NCBI GenBank assembly: GCA_034110465.1
Contig: JAWUZD010000007.1
Location: 62,001-126,000, forward strand
Reading direction: 5' to 3'
Source: Aurantibacter sp034110465
Lineage (GTDB): Bacteria > Bacteroidota > Bacteroidia > Flavobacteriales > Flavobacteriaceae
Length of the DNA: 64,000 bases
Shown here: positions 17,547 to 26,877 of the stretch, in pieces
How the letters are laid out: the number at the start of each line of letters is the position of its first letter
Numbering within the stretch: the first letter of the stretch is position 1
Program-made: the position numbers and the translations under genes
Notes under the pieces: generated by a model
Databases searched by the model: none
What the model saw: only the letters and a program-made list of their open reading frames with translations
Told to the model about the DNA's origin: nothing

Positions 17547-19094
17547 TTAAAATGCATCATTCTGATAAGCACCTAAATCTGGACTTGTAGTTCTATCGTT
17601 ATTTAAAATATCGTTTGGAACTTGTGAAGCAATAGTAGTGTTTCCTTGGTTTACAGCTGGAGATGTACTATTAATAATTAATTGGTTATTAGAAGAATCT
17701 AAAAACAAAGGATCTTGGTTGAAAATCACACCATCGTACTTTGTGTTATCTGAATACATATAGTTGTTACCAGAAAAATTTGGATTGTTTACAGGAAAAC
17801 GCGTTAAACAATTAGTAAATTTAAAATTAAATACTACAGCTGGATCTTCAAGTTCATCTAATAAAAATTCTGTATCATCATTACCATAAATTATACAGTT
17901 ACTAAAATTAGCTTCTGTTAAATCTGTTATTTCAATAGCATCTGCTGTTTCTCTAAAATTATTAATCAATAATGCCGGAAACTGTCTAAAACTATTAGAC
18001 CAATAGTTAGCAATTGTACTATGTGTTACGTTGTATTTACCACCAAAAGTAGCTGCAAAAGATGCTTGGCCAGAATTGTTAATCACTAAATTATTTGCAG
18101 TAATAGATGTGCGTCTTCCTAAAACACCAAAAGTACTTGAGTTGTAAATTTGGGTATTAGTAATGGTTAATTTATCTGTTGTAGGATTTGGGTTTTCGTC
18201 ACTTAAAACACCAATTGTTGCGTTTTTAATGGTAGCATAATTTATAGTATTATTTATACTGTTTTCTGATAACCAAATAGTTCCCCATTGTCCAGGAACA
18301 TTTTCGTAAATAGGCTCTAATCTATCGCTTTCAAAAACAACTTCGTTATCTAAAGTTTCTTGATCTGGACTAAATGATCCATTTACATTTAGTGTGGCGT
18401 TCTCATTGACTAAAATCCCTGAGTTTTCGTGAAAATGAACTCTAGCTCCTGCATCTATAGTTAAGGTTTGTCCGTTTGGAACTGCTGCGTAACCGTAAAT
18501 TACATAAGGTTTCTGATTGGTAAACGTTAATTCTGAAGCTTCTAATTCTCTCCCTTGAATAGCTGTGTTAATTATTTCTCCATTTAAGTTAATACTTAAC
18601 GTTTCTACAATATTATTGGAATCTCTATCTGGGAAAATTAAAACGGCATCTTTAACTAAAGTTACTAAATCTACATCTTGTTGTAGCGTTCCAGAATCAA
18701 AAAGAATACGATCTGTGTATAAAAATTCGTTAGCTGGTAAAGGAGTTTGATTTTCGTCAAACGTAGTTTCAACAAAAATAAACAAACTGTCTTTTGCTAG
18801 AATTTCAACGTTAGTAAAGCTTTTTCCTGCTTGTCCATCTACATTTAATCTGTATCCAGAATTTATGCCATTCTCTAAACTTACGTTTGGTATAGAAATG
18901 TCTTCGGAACTATTATTATATACTTTTAAGTTGTAAGTGCTTGATCCAATATTTGCGAAAACAGTATCTAAATAGACTGTATCTTTAGAGAAGCCTAGGT
19001 TTCCGTTACTTGGAATAAATTCAAAATCTTTACGACAAGAACTCCATAATAAAAGGATTGCAAAGGTAAGTGTGAAGTATATAAAACGTTTCAT
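17547..19094 (-). CDS. Right-handed beta-helix lipoprotein
   Basis: A 515-residue surface or periplasmic lipoprotein; signal with lipobox WSSC, Cys20. Residues about 30-140 form a beta-sandwich-like region (YLDTVFANIGSSTYNLKVYNNS), and about 200-480 show the Asn-rich repeats of parallel beta-helix proteins (NNTINYATIKNATIGV, LTITNTQIYNSSTFGVLG, LVINNSGQASFAATFGG). The end has the 'choice-of-anchor Q'-like NDRTTSPDLGAYQND motif. Beta-helix proteins often bind or cleave polysaccharide, but no catalytic residues can be assigned. Confidence 0.8.
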   Translation of the reverse strand: MKRFIYFTLTFAILLLWSSCRKDFEFIPSNGNLGFSKDTVYLDTVFANIGSSTYNLKVYNNSSEDISIPNVSLENGINSGYRLNVDGQAGKSFTNVEILAKDSLFIFVETTFDENQTPLPANEFLYTDRILFDSGTLQQDVDLVTLVKDAVLIFPDRDSNNIVETLSINLNGEIINTAIQGRELEASELTFTNQKPYVIYGYAAVPNGQTLTIDAGARVHFHENSGILVNENATLNVNGSFSPDQETLDNEVVFESDRLEPIYENVPGQWGTIWLSENSINNTINYATIKNATIGVLSDENPNPTTDKLTITNTQIYNSSTFGVLGRRTSITANNLVINNSGQASFAATFGGKYNVTHSTIANYWSNSFRQFPALLINNFRETADAIEITDLTEANFSNCIIYGNDDTEFLLDELEDPAVVFNFKFTNCLTRFPVNNPNFSGNNYMYSDNTKYDGVIFNQDPLFLDSSNNQLIINSTSPAVNQGNTTIASQVPNDILNNDRTTSPDLGAYQNDAF

Positions 19095-19151
19095 TGCTAA
19101 AATTCAATTGTTATAACACAAATATAACTTTTTAGCGCAGGTTATATTGTA

Positions 19152-19541
19152 TTAATTAAAGCAATTTAATATGTCTTCTGTAATTCTGGTTGGTTTTTGA
19201 GTTTCTGTATTAAATAAACACCACGTTGTGTCCGATGTTGCTAAAAGCGTCTGTGTTTCTGAATTGTAAAATTCTACACATCTAATTGATCTAACCCCTT
19301 TTGTTGATTTTATAAATGTTTTAACCTCAATAACATCGTTTAAAAAGGCAGGTTTATTATAGGTGATAGAATGTTGGAGTAGTACCCAAAAATAAGAGTT
19401 ATTAATATTGTTCGTAACCGCTTTTCCCCAATGTGCAATAGCAATATCTTGAACCCAAGACACGTATTGTATATTGTTTACGTGATTTAACTGGTCTAAA
19501 TGCTCTTGTTTTACAGTGATTTGAGTTATATAACTTTCCAT
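19152..19541 (-). CDS. Hotdog-fold acyl-CoA thioesterase
   Basis: A 129-residue protein of the 4-hydroxybenzoyl-CoA thioesterase/YbgC type. The segment DQLNHVNNIQYVSWVQD matches the family's D-x-h-x-H-V-N-N-x-x-Y active-site helix, with the Asp and the HVNN loop present. It probably hydrolyses acyl-CoA; the chain preference is unknown. Single gene, 57 bases below the start of the beta-helix gene's neighbour side and 24 bases from the next minus-strand stop. Confidence 0.85.
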   Translation of the reverse strand: MESYITQITVKQEHLDQLNHVNNIQYVSWVQDIAIAHWGKAVTNNINNSYFWVLLQHSITYNKPAFLNDVIEVKTFIKSTKGVRSIRCVEFYNSETQTLLATSDTTWCLFNTETQKPTRITEDILNCFN

Positions 19542-19565
19542 TTAGTAAAAGTAATTATAGTTTTT

Positions 19566-20321
19566 TTATTTTCTATTTTTTTCTAAACGTTTTTGCTGTC
19601 TTGTTTTTTTACGTTCCATACGTCTCTGTTTTCTGCGTAGTTTACGTTCAAAAGTAGATTTGTAGTCAGAACTAACATAACCTGCAATAATTGATGATTG
19701 ATAAATATCTGGATCAATTTCTAATTTGGTATTATAAATTGTTGAAGTCTCAATTTGAATTTCTTGATCTAAATAACCAACATAACTAATAATTAAGGTG
19801 TCTCTTTTTTTTACTTTAAGCGTATAATTTCCATCAAAATCTGTTGAAGTTCCATTTTGTGTGCCTTTAACTAAAACTGTTGCTGTTGGTAATGGCAATC
19901 CATTTTCGTCTAAAATAGTTCCAAAAATAGTTTTTATATTTATAATGGAATGTGCAATCTTTCCTTTAATAGAATGATTAAGAATTGTATCCGTTTGTAC
20001 TGTTTTTGTAGGAGTTTGTGCTTTAGAATCTTGCGGTACTAAACTTAAAAATCCAAATAATCCCGAAGCTAAAAAAGACCAATAGTTGTTTTTACTTTTT
20101 CGAGTTAAAACAACTGGCCTATTTAGTTGTTGGTTTTTAAAACGTCCACAAATATTATTGTGTTCTAAAAAGTACTTTACAATAGTTTCGTCGGTTTTAG
20201 AAGTGAAATCTACCACAGTTTTTTCGCATACTTGGCAATGTCTACCTTTTTGGTTAGGCGACATTTTATCCCAATTCTCGTGGCAAGGTTCTGGAATACT
20301 TATGTTTAATTCTGTTCTCAT
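19566..20321 (-). CDS. CarboxypepD_reg-like domain protein
   Basis: I place the start at the ATG beginning MRTELNIS (20321); an upstream in-frame ATG at 20345 would add eight residues without conservation value. The N-terminal 75 residues contain a Cys/His-bearing segment (PCHENWDKM, GRHCQVCEKTVVDF) seen in other Bacteroidota proteins, then one hydrophobic segment NYWSFLASGLFGFLSLVP, then a carboxypeptidase-regulatory-like beta domain (GTILDENGLPLPTATVLVKGT ... FDGNYTLKV). The tail is very basic (RKLRRKQRRMERKKTRQ). Probably anchored in the inner membrane with the beta domain outside. Function unknown. Confidence 0.75.
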   Translation of the reverse strand: MRTELNISIPEPCHENWDKMSPNQKGRHCQVCEKTVVDFTSKTDETIVKYFLEHNNICGRFKNQQLNRPVVLTRKSKNNYWSFLASGLFGFLSLVPQDSKAQTPTKTVQTDTILNHSIKGKIAHSIINIKTIFGTILDENGLPLPTATVLVKGTQNGTSTDFDGNYTLKVKKRDTLIISYVGYLDQEIQIETSTIYNTKLEIDPDIYQSSIIAGYVSSDYKSTFERKLRRKQRRMERKKTRQQKRLEKNRK

Positions 20322-20415
20322 AATAGTTGTTGTTTTACAAGTCAAATAACTAATTATTTAACCGGTTTTAAAACCACTAATGAGTAAACGTACCTTTTGA
20401 GTTAGTGAATGTAAC

Positions 20416-21450
20416 TTATTCTATAATTTTAACTTCAAACATCTTATTCCAACGTTTTCCTGTAACAAAAAGTGTTTTGGTTTTTGGGTTATATGCTAAA
20501 CCATTTAAAACATTATCTGTAATAGAGAAATTAGGGATTTCTTTGGTTAAAGCCGTAAAGTCCATAATAGCTTCTGTTGCGCCATTTTTAGGATTTATTA
20601 TAGCAACGCCATTTCGTTCGTAAATATTAGCATATATTTTTCCTTCAATCCACTCTAACTCGTTTAAACGTCCAATTTTACCTTTATTATGGTAAGCTTG
20701 TATGTAACCGTTTTCGGTTAAAGTATCTGTGTTTAGAGTCCATATTTTTGCAGTTCCATCACTTTTTAGAAGTTCTGTTCCGTTATTACATAAACCCCAA
20801 CCTTGAATGCTTTCTCCGTAGCTAAAGCTGTTTTTACGTTCAAAAGTTTCTAAATCGTAAACAAATCCTTTTTTGTTTTGCCAGGTTAATTGGTAAATGT
20901 TATTGTTTAGAATAGTTAAACCTTCAGCAAAATACGTTTTAGCTAAATCAATGTTTTTAAGAACTTCACTAGTTTTAAAATCGACTTTTCTAAGTTTAGA
21001 TTCGCCATATTGACCTGTACTTTCATATAAAACACCATCGTAAAACTCTAAACCTTGTGTATAAGATTTAGCATCGTGAGGATACGTGTTTACCACTTCA
21101 TATTTAAAAAACTTAGGTGCTTTATCATTTAAAATAGTTAATGCTTTGGTTACGGTTTCTGTTTCTCCATCAAAATTAACTGTAGCAGTAATGGTATGTT
21201 CACCTAATTTAAAATCACTTAAATCTGTATTTTCTGTTATTGTTTTTCCATCTAACAGATAAGTAACTTTAGAAATTGTATTGTTTTTTAAATTATTTAA
21301 ACTGATTTTTAGCGTTTCGTTTACAGGAATAGTATTATTTTTTGTGTTCAATGTTAATGAAAACTGCTTTTCTTTGGTAGAATTAGAGTCGCCACATGCT
21401 ATTAAAGTAATTGCTAAAAATATGATTGTAAGGTGTTTAAATAATTTCAT
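20416..21450 (-). CDS. Glutaminyl-peptide cyclotransferase-like lipoprotein
   Basis: A 344-residue lipoprotein (lipobox LIAC, Cys19). Residues about 30-115 are an Ig-like beta domain, and about 120-344 match bacterial/plant-type glutaminyl cyclase, a five-bladed propeller that forms N-terminal pyroglutamate: HDAKSYTQGLEFYDGVLYESTGQYG, GWGLCNNGTELLKSDGT and LNELEWIEGKIYANIY are characteristic. In Bacteroidota, newly exposed N-terminal Gln on exported proteins is common, which fits a periplasmic location. Confidence 0.88.
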   Translation of the reverse strand: MKLFKHLTIIFLAITLIACGDSNSTKEKQFSLTLNTKNNTIPVNETLKISLNNLKNNTISKVTYLLDGKTITENTDLSDFKLGEHTITATVNFDGETETVTKALTILNDKAPKFFKYEVVNTYPHDAKSYTQGLEFYDGVLYESTGQYGESKLRKVDFKTSEVLKNIDLAKTYFAEGLTILNNNIYQLTWQNKKGFVYDLETFERKNSFSYGESIQGWGLCNNGTELLKSDGTAKIWTLNTDTLTENGYIQAYHNKGKIGRLNELEWIEGKIYANIYERNGVAIINPKNGATEAIMDFTALTKEIPNFSITDNVLNGLAYNPKTKTLFVTGKRWNKMFEVKIIE

Positions 21451-21504
21451 AAGGTGTAAAAATTTTATAGCAAGTTATTTATTAAAATTCGTTTTAAAAA
21501 ATCA

Positions 21505-21534
21505 TTGTGAAAATATTAAAAGATTGTATCTTTG
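21505..21534 (+). promoter_or_regulatory. Consensus Bacteroidota promoter of the SRP RNA
   Basis: TTG at 21505-21507 and TATCTTTG at 21527-21534 are separated by exactly 19 bases, fitting TTTG-N19-TAnnTTTG (the first T is A here). The predicted start, about 5 bases further on, coincides with the 5' end of the SRP RNA stem. Confidence 0.85.
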
Positions 21535-21538
21535 CCTC

Positions 21539-21632
21539 GGCAAGTCCTACACAACTAGCTCCTGTTGAATCCTCCAGGTCGGGAACGAAGCAAAGGTAAA
21601 TGGTCGTAGCAGTGTGATGTAGGTAGCTTGCC
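21539..21632 (+). ncRNA. ffs: Signal recognition particle RNA (small bacterial type)
   Basis: A 94-base hairpin RNA. The ends GGCAAG (21539-21544) and CTTGCC (21627-21632) pair, followed inward by CCTACA (21546-21551) with TGTAGG (21618-21623). The apical SRP domain has the conserved core GGTCGGGAACGAAGCA (around 21577-21592), closely matching the GGTCCGGAAGGAAGCA of E. coli 4.5S RNA, including the GNAA-type tetraloop region and the asymmetric-loop AGCA. It binds Ffh for co-translational targeting to the membrane. The 7-T run immediately after completes an intrinsic terminator. Confidence 0.93.
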
Positions 21633-21639
21633 TTTTTTT
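21627..21639 (+). terminator. T run ending the SRP RNA
   Basis: The closing stem CTTGCC is followed by seven Ts, so the terminal SRP stem doubles as a terminator hairpin. The remaining bases up to the SDR start hold nothing I can identify. Confidence 0.75.
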
Positions 21640-21779
21640 GTGCACAAAAATGAAGTTTTACTTCAATCAATTTATACTAAAAGATTTGTTTATCAGTAGA
21701 TATTCAAATCTTTTTCTTTTTTAGATGATTTTTTATAAATTTCATTAGTAATTTTACATTTCAAACATCAATAGGTATT

Positions 21780-22583
21780 ATGCAAAAAGTGGTATTAATT
21801 ACAGGCGGATCTTCTGGAATTGGAAAATCTATAGGCGAATTTTTAGTATCTAAAAATTACTTGGTTTACGGAACTAGTAGAAATCCAGAACGTTATCCTG
21901 ATGCTAAACTTAAATTAGTAGCTTTAGACGTTCAAGATAATACAACTATAAAATCTGCTATTGAAACGGTTATTAAAGCCGAAGGAAAAATAGATGTGGT
22001 AATTAATAATGCTGGTGTTGGAATAACTGGTCCTTTAGAAGAAATTCCTGAAGAACAAGTACTTCATAATTTTGAAACTAACTGTTTTGGACCAATGCGT
22101 GTTATAAATGCTGTTTTACCACAAATGCGACTTCAAAAAAACGGATTAATTATAAATATAACCTCAATTGCTGGTTATATGGGTCTACCATATCGCGGTA
22201 TTTATAGCGCAAGTAAAGGTGCTTTGGAATTAATTACTGAGGCTTACCGAATGGAAATTAAAGATTTTAATATCAAAATGACCAATATTGCACCAGGAGA
22301 TTTTGCTACTAATATTGCTGCTGGACGTTATCATGCGCCTGTTTTAAAAGGTTCTCCTTATGAAAAAGCTTACCGAAGTGTTTTAACTGCAGTAGACGAA
22401 GATGTAAATAAAAGTAGTGATCCCATTTCTGTAGCAAAAAAAGTATTAGAAGTTATAGAGACTGAAAAGCCTAAAATTCATTATAAAGTTGGCGCTTTTA
22501 TGCAGAAGTTTTCTATTGTTTTAAAATTTATTCTACCAGACACAATTTATGAGAAATTACTGTTAAATCATTATAAATTGTAA
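21780..22583 (+). CDS. Short-chain dehydrogenase/reductase
   Basis: A 267-residue classical SDR. The cofactor loop GGSSGIGKS is at 9-17, NNAG follows near 79, and the catalytic Tyr-x3-Lys is in YSASKGALE. The nucleotide site with GTSRN after the second strand (Arg present) favours NADPH. The C-terminal extension resembles SDRs acting on lipids or steroids (FMQKFSIVLKFILPDTIYEKLL, a hydrophobic tail that might associate with membrane). Substrate unknown. Free-standing gene. Confidence 0.85.
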   Translation: MQKVVLITGGSSGIGKSIGEFLVSKNYLVYGTSRNPERYPDAKLKLVALDVQDNTTIKSAIETVIKAEGKIDVVINNAGVGITGPLEEIPEEQVLHNFETNCFGPMRVINAVLPQMRLQKNGLIINITSIAGYMGLPYRGIYSASKGALELITEAYRMEIKDFNIKMTNIAPGDFATNIAAGRYHAPVLKGSPYEKAYRSVLTAVDEDVNKSSDPISVAKKVLEVIETEKPKIHYKVGAFMQKFSIVLKFILPDTIYEKLLLNHYKL

Positions 22584-22677
22584 TTAGTACTGCTGAATTA
22601 TTTTCTTGTTTTTTACCGTTTAAAACATAAAAAGTGTATTTTAGTTTATCAATACAAATGAAAAAAATAAAAAGAAT

Positions 22678-23331
22678 ATGAAGTTTTTTATAGATACAGC
22701 AAATCTTGCACAAATTAAAGAAGCACAAGATTTAGGAATTTTAGATGGTGTAACGACAAATCCATCTTTAATGGCTAAAGAAGGTATTACTGGACACGAT
22801 AATATTTTAAAACACTATGTCGATATTTGTAATATTGTAGAAGGAGATGTAAGTGCCGAAGTAATCTCTACAGACTTTGATGGTATGGTTAGAGAAGGCG
22901 AAGCTTTAGCTGAACTTCATAATCAAATTGTTGTTAAATTACCAATGATTAAAGATGGTATTAAAGCCTGTAAATATTTTAGCGACAAAGGAATTAAAAC
23001 GAATGTGACTTTGGTGTTTTCTGCTGGACAAGCTTTATTAGCCGCAAAAGCAGGAGCAACATACGTATCTCCTTTTATTGGAAGATTAGATGATATTTCT
23101 ACGGATGGAATGAATCTAATTGCAGAAATTAGACATATCTATGATAATTACGGTTATCAATCTCAAATTTTAGCTGCATCTGTTAGACATACAATGCATA
23201 TAATTGATTGTGCAAAAATTGGAGCAGATGTTATGACTGGACCTTTAAGTGCTATTGAAGGTTTATTAAAACATCCATTAACAGATATTGGTTTAGCTAA
23301 CTTTTTAGCTGATTATCAAAAAGGAAATTAA
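22678..23331 (+). CDS. fsa: Fructose-6-phosphate aldolase / small transaldolase
   Basis: A 217-residue TIM barrel of the TalC/FSA family. Schiff-base Lys87 in VVKLPM, the entry motif DTANLAQI and TTNPSLMAKEG are characteristic. It either performs transaldolase reactions in the pentose phosphate pathway or the aldol cleavage of fructose 6-phosphate; the short family includes both, and Bacteroidota members usually act as transaldolase. A bidirectional terminator follows. Confidence 0.93.
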   Translation: MKFFIDTANLAQIKEAQDLGILDGVTTNPSLMAKEGITGHDNILKHYVDICNIVEGDVSAEVISTDFDGMVREGEALAELHNQIVVKLPMIKDGIKACKYFSDKGIKTNVTLVFSAGQALLAAKAGATYVSPFIGRLDDISTDGMNLIAEIRHIYDNYGYQSQILAASVRHTMHIIDCAKIGADVMTGPLSAIEGLLKHPLTDIGLANFLADYQKGN

Positions 23332-23387
23332 TTTGATTTTTTTTTACAACCATACTATAGATATTTCTCTTAAGAATTATCTTAACT

Positions 23388-23435
23388 AAAAAAGCTTGTA
23401 AAAACTAAATTAATTAGTCTCTACAAGCTTTTTTT
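23388..23435. terminator. Bidirectional terminator between fsa and the M28 peptidase
   Basis: Inverted arms AAAAAAGCTTGTA (23388-23400) and TACAAGCTTTTTTT (23422-23435) around a 21-base loop, with T runs on both strands, between convergent genes. Confidence 0.85.
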
Positions 23436-23456
23436 AAGCTATTATTAAATAGTTTA

Positions 23457-25016
23457 TTAGTTAGTCGTTTTGTCTACAACTAATCTCTCTGCTCTATTAG
23501 CAACTTCCCAAGCCGTATAAAAAATTAAGCGTGTTCTGTTTTCTAATAAATCGTACTGAATTTTATCTGGCGTATCACTTGGTTGGTGATAATCGTCATG
23601 TGTTCCGTTAAAATAGAAAATTACAGGAATATTATTTTTTGCAAAGTTGTAATGGTCACTTCTGTAGTAAAAACGATTTGGATCGTTATCATCGTTAAAA
23701 GTATAATCTAAATCTATGTTCATATATTTAGTATTCGCTTCTTCAGATATATTATGTAACTCAGTACTTAATTTATCGCTTCCAATTAAATATAAATAAT
23801 CTCTATTGCGTTTTTCGCGTTTAGGATCTGTACGACCAATCATATCTATATTCAAGTTGGCAACTGTATTTGCTAATGGGAAAATTGGATCTACATCTGT
23901 ATAATATGCAGAACCTAATAAGCCTTTTTCTTCTCCTGTAACATTTAAAAATAGGATAGAACGTTTCGGTCCATTTCCGTCTTTTCTAGCTTCTGCAAAA
24001 GCTTCTGCTATTTCTAAAACTGCAACAGTTCCAGAACCATCATCATCTGCACCATTATAAATTTCACCTTCTTTTACACCTTCATGATCTAAGTGTGCAG
24101 AAATTACAATAATTTCATCAGGTTTTTCAGAACCTTTAATAAAAGCAGCTACATTTTCTGACTGTAATGGTTTTGCATTGTTTTTATAATCAACTTTTAA
24201 CGTTGTCGAAATAGTTTTGGCAGTGTTATTAGTAGAAATGTCTTTAATCAAACTTTCGGCAAAAGCAGTATTAACTAAAAAGTAATACATATCGTCTGCT
24301 TTTCCAGCTAAACTCATACGACCGCTAGATGTTCCAAATCGGTTAGAAGCCATAGCATAAACTTCAGGATAATAAAAGAATACTGCTTTTGCTCCTTTAG
24401 CTTTAGCAATATCTCTTTTAGAAGCAAATTGCTGTCTAAAGTTAGACCATTTTGAAGCTTCTTCAGTACCTGTAATTACAAATGTACCATCTTCCTTTTT
24501 AGGCTCACCAGATTTAATTAAAACAACTTTTCCTTTAATATCTAACCCAGTAAAATCATTGTATTTGTCGTCCTCAATACCAAAACCAGCGTAAACTACT
24601 TCTTTTGCATCAATAACTCCAGTTCCAGATGATGTAACAGAAACAAAGTCATCTATGTTTTTAAATTCTTTACCATTATTAGTAATGCTAACCGTTGGTA
24701 CATCGTTAATTTCTAAGGCTACATCTTGAAAATAGTTTCCATCAGATTTTGCAGCGGCTATACCAAGACTTATGTAAGTATCTCTTAAATAATTAACAGC
24801 CATTTTTTGTCCAGGTTTTCCTGTCTCACGACCTAAAAATTCATCTGAAGCATATTTGTATAAAGCAGTTTTTAATTCTGCTTCTGTAATTGTGTTACCA
24901 TATTTTGTAACATCTACCTGAGGTTTTACAGTTGCTTTAGCTTCACTTTTAGTTTGTGAACTGCCACAAGAATAAAGTATTGCAGATGCAATTACGATAG
25001 TAAAAAGGTTTTTCAT
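23457..25016 (-). CDS. M28 family zinc aminopeptidase lipoprotein with PA domain
   Basis: A 519-residue exported lipoprotein (lipobox LYSC, Cys17). Residues about 110-290 form a protease-associated domain inserted before the catalytic fold. Zinc ligands of M28 are visible: SAHLDHEG, GADDDGSGT (bridging Asp), EEKGLLGS (catalytic Glu pair), NIDMIGR and YRSDHYNF (final His). Likely a periplasmic or surface aminopeptidase that trims peptides for uptake. Confidence 0.93.
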   Translation of the reverse strand: MKNLFTIVIASAILYSCGSSQTKSEAKATVKPQVDVTKYGNTITEAELKTALYKYASDEFLGRETGKPGQKMAVNYLRDTYISLGIAAAKSDGNYFQDVALEINDVPTVSITNNGKEFKNIDDFVSVTSSGTGVIDAKEVVYAGFGIEDDKYNDFTGLDIKGKVVLIKSGEPKKEDGTFVITGTEEASKWSNFRQQFASKRDIAKAKGAKAVFFYYPEVYAMASNRFGTSSGRMSLAGKADDMYYFLVNTAFAESLIKDISTNNTAKTISTTLKVDYKNNAKPLQSENVAAFIKGSEKPDEIIVISAHLDHEGVKEGEIYNGADDDGSGTVAVLEIAEAFAEARKDGNGPKRSILFLNVTGEEKGLLGSAYYTDVDPIFPLANTVANLNIDMIGRTDPKREKRNRDYLYLIGSDKLSTELHNISEEANTKYMNIDLDYTFNDDNDPNRFYYRSDHYNFAKNNIPVIFYFNGTHDDYHQPSDTPDKIQYDLLENRTRLIFYTAWEVANRAERLVVDKTTN

Positions 25017-25105
25017 ATAAATTATTAGTTAGTTAAAAGATAAATTTAGTGTAAATCTATTTAATAGTAGTAATTATGGACTAAATTTAACATTATGGAA
25101 TGACT

Positions 25106-25450
25106 TTAAAGATCTAAATCTAGGTCTTCAATATCTATATCGTTTAATTCTTCAATTGCTTCTTCTTTTATAGTTTCTTCTCTTTTTTCTAGTTGTTGCA
25201 TATCGCCAAGTTCACTTTTTGAAAAGATTGATTTATAAGTGCATAATACTAAAGAAATTATAGTAAGTAAAAGACCAAGTTGAATAAATTGCGTTGAGCT
25301 GTTGTCTTTTCTAGCTTTTAAAAAGGCCAAAATACTAAATATTAAAGCAAGAATAGCTGGGATAAAAGCAAACTTGAATAAAGGTAGAACAGCTAATAAT
25401 GTAGCTATTACAGCAAAAGAAAACCCTAAAATTGTGACTATTTTTTTCAT
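25106..25450 (-). CDS. Small membrane protein of unknown function
   Basis: A 114-residue protein with three closely spaced hydrophobic segments (about 5-22, 24-43, 55-73) and an acidic C-terminal tail ending in DIDIEDLDLDL. I do not recognise a family. It follows the DUF3108 gene by 9 bases, so it is probably co-transcribed with it. Confidence 0.65.
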   Translation of the reverse strand: MKKIVTILGFSFAVIATLLAVLPLFKFAFIPAILALIFSILAFLKARKDNSSTQFIQLGLLLTIISLVLCTYKSIFSKSELGDMQQLEKREETIKEEAIEELNDIDIEDLDLDL

Positions 25451-25459
25451 AATAACTAA

Positions 25460-26251
25460 TTAGTTTTTTAAACCTGTGGCAGATTTTATTTTAAGTTCTC
25501 CATTTCCAACCGCAATCTTGAATTTAGCATAAACTGGTATTTTGTTTTCATCTGCAGTTAACCAAATTAAGTTAGAGTTAGATCCTTTTAACACATTTGA
25601 ACCTGATACATTAATGGCCAATTTATAGCATTCTTTTTTTCCTATAGCCGTCTTAATAGCCTCTTTAGCTAATAATTTAAAAGAACACTTTGTTTCTTTT
25701 CCATCAAAAAGAACGGTAAATGTATCGCTAGCACCAATTGGAGCTTTTTTAATGTCTAAAGTTCTTAAATAGTAAATTGTAGAGACTAAATCTCTAGTGT
25801 TATAATTTAATTTTACACTTTTATTTTGATCCCAATAACCATTAGTGAAATTTGTTGATTTCTTTCTAAGGAGAACATCAACAGATTTAGTTTTGTAGTT
25901 GTATTTGTATTTCTCATATTTATAGTGTCCGCCTTCATCTATTTCTCTGTGGTATAAATATGGCTTTATATTTTTAGGATTTACATAACTTTCATACAAA
26001 TCTCTTATTTTAAAATAACTATCGAAACTAGTATAAGTTGCTGCAGTACATTTTAAATGCATTAAAGTTCCTGATTTTGTATTCATTTTACTGGTTTGCA
26101 TTTTAACTTCAGCTACATCTGTTAAGATTCCAGACATATTATATGAAGCAGAAAACGTTAAATTCTCACCAAAGGTAAAAGCATTGTTGTTTTGAGAAAA
26201 ACCAAAGCTAATACTAAGCAATAGTAGTAATGTGAAAAGTAAGTTTTTCAT
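25460..26251 (-). CDS. DUF3108 exported protein
   Basis: A 263-residue protein with a signal peptide (SISFGFSQ, cleavage around residue 19) and the beta-rich DUF3108 pattern: GENLTFSASYNMSGILTDVAEV at the start, then repeats of antiparallel strands and a late LIWLTADENKIPVYAKFKIAVG segment typical of the family. Likely periplasmic. Biological role not established. Confidence 0.82.
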   Translation of the reverse strand: MKNLLFTLLLLLSISFGFSQNNNAFTFGENLTFSASYNMSGILTDVAEVKMQTSKMNTKSGTLMHLKCTAATYTSFDSYFKIRDLYESYVNPKNIKPYLYHREIDEGGHYKYEKYKYNYKTKSVDVLLRKKSTNFTNGYWDQNKSVKLNYNTRDLVSTIYYLRTLDIKKAPIGASDTFTVLFDGKETKCSFKLLAKEAIKTAIGKKECYKLAINVSGSNVLKGSNSNLIWLTADENKIPVYAKFKIAVGNGELKIKSATGLKN

Positions 26252-26328
26252 ATTTTTTGAATTATAAAAGTCTTATATAAACGTGTATTAAACATATATT
26301 ATGCCAAGTTATTGTTTACGTAATTTAA

Positions 26329-26877
26329 TTAATCTTCTTCTGGCATTTCAAAAAAGCTAAAAGAGTTTCCTCCATAACTTTTTCCGTAACTGTAATTTGG
26401 TAAATCACTTAATTTAGTATGCTTTGAATGTTCTATTATTAAAACACCATTTGGTTCTAGTAATTTATATTTAAAGACAAATTCTGCTATTTTACTAAAG
26501 GCTAAATCTTCAAATTCGTAAGGTGGATCTGCAAATATAATATCAGATTTTTTATCGAATTTTTGTAAAAACTTAAAAACATCAGCTTTTATGGTTTCGA
26601 TATTCATTTCAAAACCTTTAGCCGTTTTATTAATAAACTCTATACACCCAAAATCTTGATCTACAGCAGTAATCTCTGTAGTTCCTCTTGAAGCAAATTC
26701 ATAACTAATGTTTCCAGAACCTGCAAAAAGATCTAAAACACTAATATCATCAAAATAATAGTGATTATTAATAATATTAAATAAGGCTTCTTTAGCCATA
26801 TCTGTTGTTGGTCTAACAGGTAATGAGTTTGGAGCAATAATTCTTCGACCTTTAAATTCGCCAGATATAATTCGCAT
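26329..26877 (-). CDS. rsmD: 16S rRNA (guanine966-N2)-methyltransferase RsmD
   Basis: A 182-residue SAM-dependent methyltransferase. MRIISGEFKGRRI and PTTDMAKEALFNII are the RsmD N-terminal signatures, LDLFAGSGN is the SAM site and FADPPYE is the catalytic N-methyltransferase motif. Methylates G966 of 16S rRNA in the small subunit. The start overlaps the last base of the DUF3822 gene, an arrangement frequent in Flavobacteriia. Confidence 0.96.
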   Translation of the reverse strand: MRIISGEFKGRRIIAPNSLPVRPTTDMAKEALFNIINNHYYFDDISVLDLFAGSGNISYEFASRGTTEITAVDQDFGCIEFINKTAKGFEMNIETIKADVFKFLQKFDKKSDIIFADPPYEFEDLAFSKIAEFVFKYKLLEPNGVLIIEHSKHTKLSDLPNYSYGKSYGGNSFSFFEMPEED

